DNA of 64,000 nucleotides from Myrica gale (Eukaryota > Streptophyta > Magnoliopsida > Fagales > Myricaceae): positions 26,623,271 to 26,687,270 of the forward strand of contig OZ005608.1 of NCBI GenBank assembly GCA_963930655.1, written 5' to 3'. Position 1 is the first letter of the stretch, and each line of letters begins with the position of its first letter. The position numbers were made by a program, and so were the translations under genes. The notes below the pieces were generated by a model. The model saw only the letters and a program-made list of their open reading frames with translations, was not told where the DNA came from and did no database searches. Positions 26,701 to 38,589 of this stretch are shown here, in pieces.

Positions 26701-27159
26701 TCATGCTACTTGGCTTGCTTATAGTAACGTTATTTTCTACTTATTTTTCTGTGTCAGATTTATAGTCAGCCAGTATTTGCATTTGCTGAAAGATGGTTTG
26801 CAAAGAAATTCCCATGCAGTGGGTTTGTGAATAACTGGTACACCTTCAAACTGCCATTGTTGCCGGGTTTCAAGTGGAATCCTCTCAGGCTATGTTTCCG
26901 AACTGCTTATGTTATATCAACCACTGCAATCGCGATGGTCTTCCCTTACTTCAACCAAGTCTTGGGACTGTTAGGAGCCTTGAACTTTTGGCCTTTGGCC
27001 ATATATTTCCCGGTGGAAATGTACTTTGTACAAAAGAAAGTAGGGGCTTGGACGAGGAAATGGATTGTGCTTCGGATTTTTAGCTTTGCTTGCTTCCTTG
27101 TGACGGTTGTGGGTTTCGTTGGGTCACTTGAAGGACTTATAAGCGCCAAACTGAGCTGA
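20782..27159 (+). CDS. AAP7: Amino acid permease, AAP7-like, composite gene model
   Basis: This is an amino acid/H+ symporter of the AAAP family that acts at the plasma membrane. Seven exons can be joined in frame to 464 aa: 20782-20866, 21534-21770, 22756-22849, 25685-25899, 26209-26342, 26439-26666, 26758-27159. The start MGGEEEDLQSSLL is the only ATG that opens exon 1 before GTLWTAIAHIITGVIGAGVL. Other family marks are SLAWSVAQLGWIAGP, CYRYPDPEDGP, AIQRSNCYHREGHEA, GDIAFAYPYSIIVIEIQ, FGYAAFGNATPGNLLTGFGF, VHLVGGYQ and FPYFNQVLG. The length suits the family (460-490 aa), with about 10-11 membrane segments. Intron 3 (22850-25684) contains a second exon 2/3 pair of a different AAP subtype. 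Exons 4-7 may therefore have belonged to that second gene, making this a chimera of two tandem copies. Whether exon 3 really splices to exon 4 is inference from phase. Confidence 0.75.
22850..24963. other. First part of long AAP intron, unidentified DNA
   Basis: No AAP exon is visible here, in particular no exon 1 for the copy that starts at 24964. Open frames overlap on both strands at 23368-23813 (141 codons each way); neither resembles a family I know. A pyrimidine run sits at 23575-23602. The minus-strand frame at 24643-24954 (103 codons) is also unrecognised. Confidence 0.4.
24964..25411 (+). pseudogene. Extra AAP exon 2/exon 3 pair, exon 3 out of frame by one base
   Basis: 24964-25197 encodes TLWSCVAHIITAVIGSGVL, SLAWTTAQLGWIAGP, CYRCPDPVTGTRNYSYMD and VTLG, an intact AAP exon 2 with the same phase as the one at 21534. 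The following exon, up to 25411, reads ENSGRKNTWFCGFLQYLSL and YVITTATCMR, but only in a frame needing GT before GAAAAT. The acceptor GTGTAG is followed directly by TGAAAAT, so the exon is 105 nt instead of the 106 required, and splicing to exon 2 shifts the frame. No first exon is visible upstream. It is either the 5' remnant of a second tandem AAP gene or a decayed alternative exon cassette; its motifs look closer to AAP1-6 than to AAP7. Confidence 0.75.
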
Positions 27160-27350
27160 GGGACTGATGTAGCTCATATATTTCCCGGTGGAAATGAACT
27201 TTGTACAAAAGAAAGTAGGGGCTTGGAGGAGGAAATGGATTGTGCTTTGGATTTTTAGCTTTATTCGCTTCCTTGTGAAAGTTGTGGGTTTCGTTGGGTC
27301 ATTTGAAGGACTTATAAGCGCCAAATTGAGCTCAGGGACTGATGTAGTTC
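27001..27350 (+). repeat. 175-bp tandem duplication of the AAP 3' end
   Basis: The last part of AAP exon 7 with its stop (27001-27175, from ATATATTTCCCGGTGGAAAT to GGACTGATGTAGCTC) is repeated at 27176-27350 with about ten differences. The second copy lies after the stop codon and is not translated with the gene; it would be part of the 3' untranslated region. Confidence 0.9.
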
Positions 27351-27559
27351 TGAAGTGGTCAATGTAAGAAATTATCACACACATGGTTATGATGATCCTA
27401 AACTTGCAGGTTCTTTTGTCAACTGTAATTTCTTGTATAATATAAAAGTAGATCTGCATATTATAAAGGGTATTTCTGCATCTCAAAAAAGATCAGTGAG
27501 AATCCACTATTTCTAATCATTTTAATTTTAATTTACTTCGTAAGAAATGGAAAAGAAGT

Positions 27560-30229
27560 TTCGGCTATAGGAAGAAGACAACAAAACAGATTTGTGAATA
27601 TTCTGTATATTGAATCGTAAAGCAGAATGTCTGCATTTGTATAGTGTATAACGAACAGATGAAAGAATGATTCTAACACTCTGTAAAAGACTAAAAAGAC
27701 CTTCATCTAATATCTAAAAGACTGGTACACGTATGTAAAAGAGAAACAGAATGCTGGTAAGCTGATGGACGTGATAATATGGCTGAGTGGGATGCTGATG
27801 AGGCAGCTGAGTTTGACTTTGCATCCTGTAATATGCCCCCACAAGCTGGAGAGTAGATGTTTCCTATTCCCACCTTGGCAAGATGAGAAAGAAAGAGATG
27901 AGAAGGAAGGGCCTTGGTGAATATGTCAGCAATTTGTGAACCAGTGCGAACATGAGGAGTAAGAATGAGGTCGGCTTGAAGTTGATCACGAACGAGATGA
28001 CAGTCCAATTCGATATGTTCAAGAAAGATGGGATTGGCAACGATGTGCAACGCGGCCTAATTTTCGCAGAAAAGATTATCTGATAGAGAAGAAGAAATGC
28101 AAAAAAAAAAAAAATCGTGGAGCAAGAAACACAACCAAGTGAGCTCAGAGCATTTAGCAAAAAAAAAAAAAAAAAGAGCTCAGAGCATTGTGCTAGCCAT
28201 ATCACGCTATTCCGCCTCAGCCGAGGACTGAGAAACGACACTGTTTCTTAGAACGCCAGGGGACCAAGAAGCTGCCAAGAAAAATTGAGTATCTCGTAAC
28301 AGAGCGACGCAAATCAGGGCATGTATCCCAGTCCGAGTCACAATAAGAACGTAAATAGAAGATGGAAGAAACAGGAAATAATAAGCCCTGAGCAGGAGCA
28401 CCCTTCAAATAACGTAGAACCTTATTGGCAGCAAGGAGATGCACATCAGTGGGAGAACTCACAAACTTACTCAAATTATGCCCAATAAAGCTGATATCAG
28501 GCCGGGTGATGGTATGGTATAGTAGACGGCCAACCAAGTGTTTATAGATAGCTGTATCAGCAAGAGGAGTACCCGAAGTGTTGCTGAGATGAAGATTTTG
28601 ATCCATGGGAAATCTTACAAGGCGTGTACCAAGTGCTCCTGAACTTGCAAGAATATTAAGAGCATATTTTCTCTGGCAGGTATGAATCCCATGTCGAGAA
28701 CGAGCTACCTCAAGTACCAAAAAATATTTAAGCTCTCCAAGGGACTTGGTTTTGAACTGATCACTTAGAAGGTTTGAAGTGAGTGAATGGAGTCCAAATG
28801 TGAGCATGCAACAATAATGTCATCGACGTACACTAAGATGGTTGTAAATGACTGACCCGTGCAATAGATGAACAAACTATAGTCAGATTTGGATTGTGTA
28901 AATTCAAACTGAATAAGGACAGAAGAGAACAGAGAGTATGATTGGCGGGAGGCCTGCTTGAGGCCATAAAGGCTCTTGAGAAGACGTCAAAATTGATGGG
29001 GCTGCCCTTGAGAGTAACCAGGAGGACATTTCATGTAGACTTACTCATCCAAGGTTCCATGAAGGAAAGCATTTTGGACATCGAATTGCCTAAGATACCA
29101 CCCTTTTACAGCAACTACAACAAAGAGGCATCGAACGATAACCAACTTGGCAATGGGAGAGAAGGTTTTGTGGTAATCAACACCCTCTTGTTAGGTATAA
29201 CCTTTGGCCACAAGGCGGACCTTGTAACGTTCAATGCTACCATTAGAGTGATACTTAATTTTATAGACTCAGTTGCACCCTATTGCATCTTTACCTGGTA
29301 GAAGATCAGTGAGAACCCATGTCTTATTGAATTCTAGGGAAATAAGTTCAGAAGTCATGGCTTTACGCTACTGAGGAAGTCTTACAACTTCATGATAAAA
29401 AAACAGGTTCAACGTGGGATGAGATGGAAGTGCTAAAAGCTTTGAAATTCGAAGAGAGTTTGTGATATGAAAGAGTGTGAGATAAAGGAAAAGAAGTACT
29501 TGACTGCACCTTGGAGTGAGATTGTGAAGGAAGGTTGATCATAGCCTGCTGACAGTGAAAATCTTGCAGAAATTGAGGTGTTGATCTGATTCTAGTGGAA
29601 CGTCAAAGTGGTGGAGGTGCTGGACTATGTGGAGGTACTGTAATAGGAGGATATGGAGTTAGAGATATGAGTGATATTAGAGGTGCAGTGGGAGATAATT
29701 CAGGTGTAGGAGAATTGGGTACAAGTGATGTAGGAGAGGGTGCAACAGATGAATATGTGGAGATGGTAGACATGATGAGGCAGCAGGAAAAGGTTGAGCT
29801 GACTCTACATCATCCGTAATAGGTTGAGAGGAAGAAGACGAAGGATAATAAACAAAGTCGGGTAAGGATTTTGTGAAAACATGATTGTGGGTGGAAGGAG
29901 TGGTATTGTCATGAGTAGATTTAAGAGGAAATGTGGTCTCGTGAAAGACCACATTTCTTGAAAGAAAAATGACATGAGTGGTGAGGTAAAGGAGTTTGTA
30001 ACTTATGACTCCAAAAGGGTAGCCAATAAAAACACATGCTCGCCCTCTATGATCAAATTTAGTCCTATCTCGGTAAGGGTAAAGGCAAAAGCTAAGCAAC
30101 CAAAAACCATGAGATGAGCATATCTTGGTTTATCCTAGAAAAGAACTTCAAAATGGGATCTATTGTGGAGTAAGGGAGTGGGAATATGGTTAACGAGGTA
30201 GGTGACAGTCATGATGCAATCTTTCCATA
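27560..30229 (-). mobile_element. Ty1/copia element, 3' part: integrase end, RT, RNase H, 3' LTR
   Basis: Read on the minus strand, this segment follows copia order. First comes the integrase C-terminal part (30229-29680): YLVNHIPTPLLH, then KFDHRGRACVFIGYPFGV. Next is reverse transcriptase with the copia blocks LGELKYFLVLEVARS and YKHLVGRLLYHTITRPDIS (28807-28217). RNase H follows: CDSDWDTCPDLRRSVTRYS, WRSKKQ, then HIELDCHLVRD, ADIFTKALPSHLF and the end YSPACGG near 27850. A G-rich polypurine-like tract (GTGGGGG) at about 27837 precedes the probable 3' LTR (about 27560-27830). Stops and frameshifts break the frame repeatedly, and two poly(A) runs interrupt it near 28100 and 28160. It cannot make a working polyprotein. 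Confidence 0.85.
28141..28189 (+). repeat. Micro-insertion in copia RNase H region, 14-bp target duplication
   Basis: GAGCTCAGAGCATT is at 28141-28154 and again at 28176-28189. Between are 21 bp, TAGC followed by 17 A residues. The host is dead copia DNA, so the insertion is later than the element. Confidence 0.65.
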
Positions 30230-33115
30230 TCACGTCTCGTGCTAGTACTTACCTCCTAGGCTCGCGTATAATAATCGCATGCACACAAGCAAAGATTACC
30301 GCACGATAAAAACTCTTAGAATCACTGAATGCCCTCGAATTCACTTAGCAGAAGATTTGATTAAAAAGGGTACTGGTTAAAAGGAATGTCGTAAGTCAGT
30401 TTAGAAGTTTGAACAAAAGAAGTGAAATCGCACAAAATATTAAATATATATTTGCAATTTACTAAGGAAAACCTTAGTCGGTTAACGACTAAAATGAAAA
30501 TAGCAAAATCGCAAAAAGTATCATATTGTAATAATATGCACTTATTTAGAAAAATCGTATTAACGAATTAGATTGAAAACTAATTAATTGGTATCATAAA
30601 AAGATTAAAGTGTAATTAAAAGGAAATAAATAAACATTGTAGCCAGAAAGCAATATAGAGAAATACACACTTTCCTTTAAATGAACACAGTTTGATACAA
30701 AATGGTCCTTCGGGAGGATTACTAAATAATAGGCTTAGGTTATACAAAAATATGAGATTTCCTATAGTCCACCTAGCATATACAACCGCATTACAGAGAA
30801 TAAAAAAACATTGTCATCAAAAGAAAATAAAAGAAACAATGGAATGGGGGTACAAAACAGACCATGCATCTAAAATCTCTTCGGCCCTGAAATAATCCAA
30901 CGTCCTGCTTAACAATAAAAAGGTAAACACGAACAAACATAGAAGGGGTGTGTCCTATTAACTCAGTAAAGGGGAAAAGACGACATAACATACAATATAA
31001 TGAAACAAAAACATCCATAGCAGTGAGAAATCAACGATGAAGCAATACTCATAATAAATAGAATAATGATGTATGAGCGATACAATGCAGAAATGATGCA
31101 TCTGTTTCCCGGTCATATAATTTTATTTTTTCGGTCATTTCACTTTCTTTCTTTTTCAGTCCGGTAGAGGTGTCCTTTCTTCGCTCTATTTAACCCCTCA
31201 GAGTCTGTGTTGTGCGTCATTCCTCTCCTCTGAGACTATCTTGTGCCCCAGCATTAGGACCTGATTAGGCATAATTATTTCATCGCCTATGGATACCAAC
31301 CACTATCCTCTTAGTGGTGACTTGCACTATCCCACTATGAACGGTACAGTCACATGATCTCATGACCACCTCAGGGTATGAGTTTCGTTTCGGTCAGTTT
31401 GGTCAATAAAATCCCAATACCCATGCTATGTTGATGCAGTATGACTTTTTATATGTATCATCAATAACCAAAACATTAAAATAGATAAAGGAAATGCATA
31501 CGAATAAAATAACATTGTAAATAACCATGAAACAATTAAAAGAGAAATATTATACTTCTATACTCTAAGTTCTAAACTTTTTGCATAACTTACTTTAAAA
31601 TCTTTCAATAAGGACCACTAGCTACTTAGGCCTACAATGCAAGGCTATCCTAGAATAAGGTTTAGGCATCCTAAAGACAGCTAGGTCAGCCCAAAAAAAT
31701 AAATTTCAAAGCCCAATTTGAATATACCTAAAGCGGCCCATTTTAGAAAACTTTTCAGTTTTACCCCTAATTTTGAAAGCTAATGAATTCCTAACTGTAC
31801 CTCCAAATGAGTTGAAATTTCACCAGAGATTCCCTAACCTGTTGTAAGCTAACCCTCCAAATTTGGGATCCATACGATTCCATTTGGCCCAAGCGGTCAT
31901 AACCTAATCTTACTGACCTCAAATTTAACACAAAGAAGCCCTATTTGACCTATTTCATGACTTCCTTCATTTTTCTCATGTAAACCTTCTACATCAAAAT
32001 ATTAGCCTACATGCATGATGATATTTTACTGATCCTAACATGAAATCGTGCCTAATAATCTTCAAGAATCAAACTAACCCCTTACCTCTCTTATTTAGTG
32101 GATATAAGTTGGTTTCCTTTGTACAAAGCACCAAAGCACCCTAAAAGCAAGACAAGAGTTAGGAAAAGAAAGCAAAAGGTGAAAGGGGCAGCCGAACCTC
32201 TCTCTCACCTTTTTTTTCTTCTTTTCTCCCGTTTTGGTTGCACTTCTCTCTTTTCTCTCCTTCTTTTGCTTCAAGCTTCTCTCACACTCTCTCTCACTTT
32301 CTATGTCGATAATTGCAAGGGAATAAAAGGCCACATACACTTAATTTGGCCTCTAGCTAATTAATGGCTAACTTGCCACCTTAGTAACCTAGCTTGTTAT
32401 AGGTAATCATGGCTTAGAGTTTTACTAAGATAAGTAACTATGGGGATTTGCCACATGTCTCTTCCCCTTTTTTAGAGAAGGCTCAAATCTTCCAAAAAGC
32501 ACAAACCCTCATCGAATTGTCTAATGCTCTTAACGTGAAATTCATGCAAAAAGGGGACAAAATAGCTCATCAACCAAAAGGAATATAAGGGCCGGCTGAA
32601 CCTAGGGGAAAGAGAGAATAAATAAAAGAATTTCAAGTATTACATAGTACTAAGTCACTATTGTAAAAAAAATTACCCTAAGATAGTGAAAAAGTGTAAA
32701 AACTAATTGAATTAATCAAGAAATGTATCAATCTATTGATGAAGAAGAATTGTAGATTTATTTAGGCATACTGAAATCAAATAATAATGATAAACAAGGA
32801 GAAATAATGTGTCTAATTACAACCTTCCAAATGTGTCTAACCAAAAGGTAAAATAATGACAAATCTTTTCTAGTAGTAAAACTAGATTTTTCTAATGCAT
32901 TAGGAAATAAACAAACATCAATTGCAAGAAAATGAAAATGCTCAAAATTCAAGGAAATAAAAAATCGTGGCACATAGGGGAAGAAGAGAAATAAAATATC
33001 TAATAAAGTTTTGTCAACGAGATACTTTTAGAGAAGGAAATTCAAATAGCATACTATATATATGTTAAACATAAACATCAAGTAGGTGAAAATAGAGAGG
33101 GGCATTACAGTGCAA
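30230..33115. mobile_element. Non-coding insertion splitting the copia integrase
   Basis: Minus-strand copia coding stops at about 33115, in the integrase segment ...VARSLRFQSGLSLKY, and resumes at about 30229 with WKDCIMTVTYLVNH, i.e. the next residues of the same domain. The 2.9 kb between carry no domain in any frame. On the minus strand the insert begins TGTAATGCCCC, a common start for plant LTRs, and contains the phrase TGCACTATCCCACTATGAACGG (31328-31350), which I associate with untranslated parts of plant LTR retrotransposons. I could not find a clear LTR pair or a clean 5-bp duplication, so the class is open. Confidence 0.55.
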
Positions 33116-34969
33116 TACTTCAAAGATAAACCCGATTGGAACCTAAGAGACCTAGCAACTTGTAAAAGATACTAGTGTTTGCGCTCTACGATCCCATTTT
33201 GTTGGGGTGTTTCGATAAAAGTGCATTGATGTATAATTCCCTTTTGAGAGTAAAAATCAGGACGGTGAAATTCCAACTCATTATCACTTCGGATGGTCTT
33301 AATTTTGGTGTTAAACTATGTCTCGACTAAGGTATTGAAGGACTATAGACAATGTTTGGCATCAGATTTGGTTTTGAGCATGTAAGTCCAAGTGCATCTA
33401 GAAAAATCTTCTACTATAGTAAGGAAATAACGTGATCTATCATATGCCATCACAGAACATGGCCCCCACAAGTCACAATGCAGCAATTCAAAAGGAGATG
33501 AAGAAAGATGAGTACTGTTATTGAAAGGTAATTTATGCTGCTTTGCTAAAAGGGCAAATAAAACGTGGAGACATATTCTGTGAATTAGAAAAGACAATAG
33601 GATCATCTATAAGCTTGAGTCTAGAAGTGGAAAGGTGACAAAGGAGATAATGTCATAAATCAAAATATGTAGAAGTAGCTACAGCCGAATGAAAAACAGA
33701 GGAATTGTGTGAAGAAAAAGCTGAGAGGGCAGTGAGAAGATCAGTAGGTAGCACTTTCTCCTTCTGCAAGTAATAGAGGTCATGTGCAACCTTACCCTTC
33801 CCAATCGTCATCCAATAGGCAAGGTCCTAAATAAAGCAAATATTAGGTAAGAAAATTAGACAACAGTGCATATTTTCAGATAATTTTTGGGCTGGCAGCA
33901 AGTTGAATGTGAGACTGAAACAAGATCTCCATTAGGAAGTTTGACAGAATAGGATGCCTTAGAGGTGACAGAAGTGAGCAAAGAAGTGCTACAGACCATA
34001 TGGTCTGTAGCTCCTGTATCGATGATCCAGGGTGTGTTTAGTGCATCATGAGTATATGTGTGGTGAACAGACAAACAAGTGGAGATACCGAACATGGCAG
34101 GGCAGTGTTTCAGATTTTTGTGAGTGATGGTTTGTAGCTGATTGGATGAGGAAGAAGCTGTAGAATCTTTTGAGCGTAGTAAAGCCATAAGTTCTTGATA
34201 TTGTCTCTTTGTCAATGAGACTGGGTCATCAATGTCCTTTGCAAATTCGAAAAAGGGCTATCCATCAACTTGGTTTGCAAAAATACCATTGCTCTTAGTC
34301 TTGTTGTAGAGTTTGTGTCCAGGTGGGTAGCCATGGAGCTTATAGCATCTTTATATAGTATATCCTGTCATGTCACAGTGAGAACCAAGAGAGTGCCCAG
34401 GTATTTTGCAATGTGTGCAGTAAGGTTTGTCCTTCTTAAAGGTGGATGAAGTCATGTTGTTACCCTTGTACTGTCGATTGTTCTTTTGTGTAAAAAAAGC
34501 CATAGTATCAGGTCTTGAATTACCAGAGAGTACCTAACGTTGGTGTTCTTGTTGCTGTATATAGGAGAAAACCTTATTTACAGCAGGTAGAGGTTCATTC
34601 AACATCACTTGATCCCTCATATTAGAATAGGAGTCATGTAATCCCATAAGGAATTGGATTACGCAATCACGCTGGTACCTATCAGTAAGATTACGCAAGT
34701 TCCCACAACTGCAATTGGGCAAAAGGTCATAAACTGATAATTCGTCCCAAAGAGTTTTCAATTTACTGTAATAGGTGCTCACGGTATCGTTTCCTTGCAT
34801 CAAGTTAGACAGAACTTTCTTAAGCTCATAGATTCGAGGTCCATTTTTCAATCCCGCAATTCAGTCCATATTTCGCAAGCATCATCAACAAACGCTACGT
34901 TAGATCTAAGAGGTATATATACCAATTGAATTCTGCAACAAAGACACTACCATGTGGTTGCATCGCTCA
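33116..34969 (-). mobile_element. Ty1/copia element, middle part: gag, protease, integrase start
   Basis: On the minus strand in order: gag (34851-34534: NLMQGNDTVSTYYSKLKTLWDE, then LMGLHDSYSNMRDQVML); a zinc-knuckle region (about 34460-34330); protease with the active-site block WIIDTGATDHM (about 34030); the pre-integrase segment ending LAKQHKLPF; and integrase (ELLHCDLWGPC ... VEDFSRCTW, then TPQQNGIVERKH near 33190). The frame is broken by stops and shifts. The segment continues at 30229 and, upstream, at 39829 across two nested insertions. Confidence 0.85.
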
Positions 34970-34974
34970 CAACA

Positions 34975-36207
34975 TGTTACAACAAATTGGCATCACGTGA
35001 AAACAAATAAGGGCATTTGAGTACTTTATGTTGGTTCTAAAAGCAAAAAGAGAAAGTGAGGTTTTATGTAAAGTTGCAGGACTCACGTGAAGGTGCAGCA
35101 AGGGTATTCTGGACATTTCTCTTTATTAAAGAAGAATGTGGATATGATTGGAATTGTCTCGAAGGTATATACGCTTGAATGAAACAGATTGGTAAAAACT
35201 GAATTGGGGCTTGCGCATATAAGATCGGTTGCTGCCATTTCGACTTTGGGCTCTTCTCCCAGGAGTTTTCATTTTTCAAGAAAGCTCTCTCAATATGTGT
35301 GTTGATTGATGATGCTCTTGTGCTCTTGCTGAAGCATTGGAGTTTTGCTGAAATAGAGAGAGCAGATCGTAGAAGAGGAGAGCTTGGTTCTTTGATCACC
35401 GAGATACATTCATTACGATTGATTGAGGCTTCCAAAGGTTCTGGAAGAGTGGTTGCTGGAGGTTCCAGCAATGCCCATTGATTGCACAAGGTTTGTGCGT
35501 GAAGATCAAGAGGCGTTCGAGATCGGAGTTTCCGTTTGGATGTAAAGGTTCTACGTCGGTAAGATTTTAAAGTGGGTTGATAGGCTAGGTTAGTCGTTTC
35601 AATGGATCACTTTGTAAATCGAATGGAAATTAGTGGATTCGAACGGCCTACGGGCCCGGAGAGTTTTTCTCCTTAAGGACGTTCCTTAGGGAGTTTCTCT
35701 TCGTAATCATTCTCGGTGTTTCGATTGTGTGATTATACTTGTTGTTCTTAATTAGTTTAACTTGTTATCTTTCTAACAAATCTTGTTCTTTGTGATTGAG
35801 AGTTCGAATCGTTTTGATCTGAGGTTTTTATATAAATGACGTCCAAGATTTGTTGTTTGGTAAGTTGCTGATAAGAATTTGGTATTTGGTGAGTTGATGA
35901 ACTGGTGATTAATTTATTGAAGTTTTGAATTTGTAATTTTCGGTTATGTAGTTTCTTCGGAGTCACTTACAGTTTCTTCGGATTCCCCTGTTTTACAGAT
36001 TCATGTTTTATGTTTTGTATTGATTTGCATTTAATCGTTTTGCTGATCTTTAAAGTATCTTGGCATATTGAAAAACAGTGTGGTTGAATTTTTTTTCAAA
36101 GAATAGGTTTGTGTCTTAGAAAAAGATTTACATGATAAATTTTTAATGTACCTATTCACCCCCCTCTAGGTATTTTCCGCACATTTGGGTCTAAATCGGT
36201 TTGTTCA
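34975..36207 (+). repeat. Left LTR of nested element
   Basis: 1233 bp, near-identical to 38590-39823. It carries antisense open frames (for example 35064-35489) that recur in the right LTR with several residue changes; I regard them as chance frames. Confidence 0.93.
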
Positions 36208-38589
36208 ATTGGTATCGGAGCCTAAATTCGTTCCTTGACCCATTTTCGTTCAAATTGAATAAAAGAAATTTTCTAGATTTTTCTTCTTATGTTTTAAGTA
36301 CGAATGAATTTGATCTTGAAGGTGACGATCTCCTAGATTCAATTTCACTTGTCTTGGTTTGTCTTCAAATAGCTTATGATGATTTTTATGAAGAGAGATT
36401 AAAGTTGAAGAAAAATGTTATGTTAATTTCTAATGAGCTTATTGTTATTAAAAAAAAAGAGGAAGTTATAACATTTGAAATTTATGTGTTAGAAGTGAAA
36501 GTCATTATTTGGTAGTCAATTTTTCTTTTTTTCAGTCTTGTTCATTTGCAGGTTCAAAAATGGAGTCTCTAAGTGACGAGGATATTGTAGTAATTTACCG
36601 AAATATTTTTTTAACCTAGAGACTGTGTAGTACATCTTCTTTATGCAGCTAAGTGTCGTTGAAATGGAGACCATACAGAGGCGCAGCAAGTAAGAGATGC
36701 GATAAGGGCAAACTTGTAATTTTTTTTAGAAAAGGTTCTAACTTAGGTTTCAAAGTCTTTTGTCACTTTCAACATTTGCCTCTCACCACACCCGAAGCCC
36801 CCCTGTGCCGCCGACTACCTCTGTTGCTCCTATCTTAAATTTTTAAGTGAACCCATCATCAAATCTATTCTATATTCAAGGCAAAAGGTATTTGTTTGGT
36901 ATTTTATCACCTCTTTTGTCTTTTTCTTGCTTTGATTGGATTTGAGGTTCCACGGGTTGGACCCATGTGCTCTTGGTTGGGAATTTAAGTGATGTTGTTT
37001 GGTTTCTCAAATTTCTTATGAGTTTTATTACCCACATGCTTGTAGTATAATCCCAATCATCTTCGCTTAGATATAACAACAATAATCTAAGATTTATGGA
37101 TTTTTTTAATCTTAGGTTTTGTGAAAATTTCTCCTTTCTAAGTTGTTGCTTTACCTTTTGAGGAACTTGTCTTCATCTATCTTGTTTAAGTTAGATTTCT
37201 GGATTCAAGTCTTATTTATTATGCAATATCTATGAAGTATATGTTGTAGTTGTGAAGAAATTTGCTTGGAGGAGGCAACGGGTTGCATTAGAATGACACT
37301 TGGTGACTTTATTTTGATTTTGTTATATATTCCCTTGTTGTTAAAGTGTATAAGATTATTGAGATTTCAATAATAAATCATCTTTGATGTGATTGCAAAA
37401 TTTGTGGTTTCAAAATGAGTATACATAATTCCCATGTTGTTTTGTCTTTAAAGTTTCAGAATATAGCTATATGACATATTGAATGCATTTGTAATTCTTA
37501 CTTTATAAATGACATATTCAATTCCCTCTATTGATGTTGGCCGAATATGTTATTGATAATCTTGGTGCATTTTTATAATCTTCACATGATTGAATATGGT
37601 ATTTTTTTTGTGAAAGTGCATCTCCATGTGTTTCGGGTAGCTTAAAAATATTGTTGCTAGAATTTCTGATTTTATATTATAATGCTTTATTGCTTACATG
37701 TCATATGATTCTTTTTTAAGGAATTTAGTTGGCCGAATATACTATTAGTAACATTGTTGGAATTTTTCTGGTGAATAATGTACTTGGGTTGTGTTCTTTT
37801 GTGATTATGTGAAGCTGCACTTAATGGATATATTATTCCCTTTGTTGGTATCTGTCACATGGTTAGGACCCCCATTATAGTGTTACTATAGTGAACGTGC
37901 TATATGGATTTTCATTAAAAACATGGACTGTGATATAAATGAAAGACACGTACTAATCCTTAAATGGTCATTGTGTCATTTTTGTTCTTAATTGAATATA
38001 TTATCTTGGAGATATATTTTTATATATTGACATGTGCTGTTGAGTTTGATAATATTTACTAAGTTTTCAGTTTGGCATCCTCCTTGACAAAAAGGGGGAG
38101 AAAAAGTATGAGAACATATTTTTTGAATAGAAGTTGTAGAGCCGTTGAAAGGGGGAGTAATGTTTGGAGGATGAGATATTGAAATCTATTTCTTTTGTGT
38201 TTAAGGAAAAATCTGATAGTGTGTTAATGTCTTGACATACTATATAAGTTTAGTTGAGATATTGTTTTTAATGGTGCTAAAAGTTAGGGGGAGTTACCTC
38301 TTATTTTAGTTGGATATAATTGCATATCTCAACTACATTGAGATTATACTTGCTGCATTTTATATTCATATCTTTAACTAACACTATTTCTAATGGTTTT
38401 TTAGATTGGTGTTTGTGATAAGTATTTTGCAGGTTCTTTTGGTTCTATTCTAGTTATAGAATCATTATAGTTTATATAGGGTTTGAGTCTCTATGTAAAA
38501 TGTTTCTTGTGGTGGTGATCAACAAGTTTCATTATCTTTGTGTTCTAGGCTAGTGTTGTTTTGTCACGTAGGATGCCAAAGGGGGAGAT

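Noticed and set aside
28942..29301. 119-codon plus-strand frame
   Set aside because: Antisense to the copia pol region; the minus strand carries the recognisable domains.
35064..35489. 141-codon minus-strand frame duplicated at 38679-39104
   Set aside because: It lies in the two LTRs; changes between copies alter many residues, and nothing resembles a protein family.
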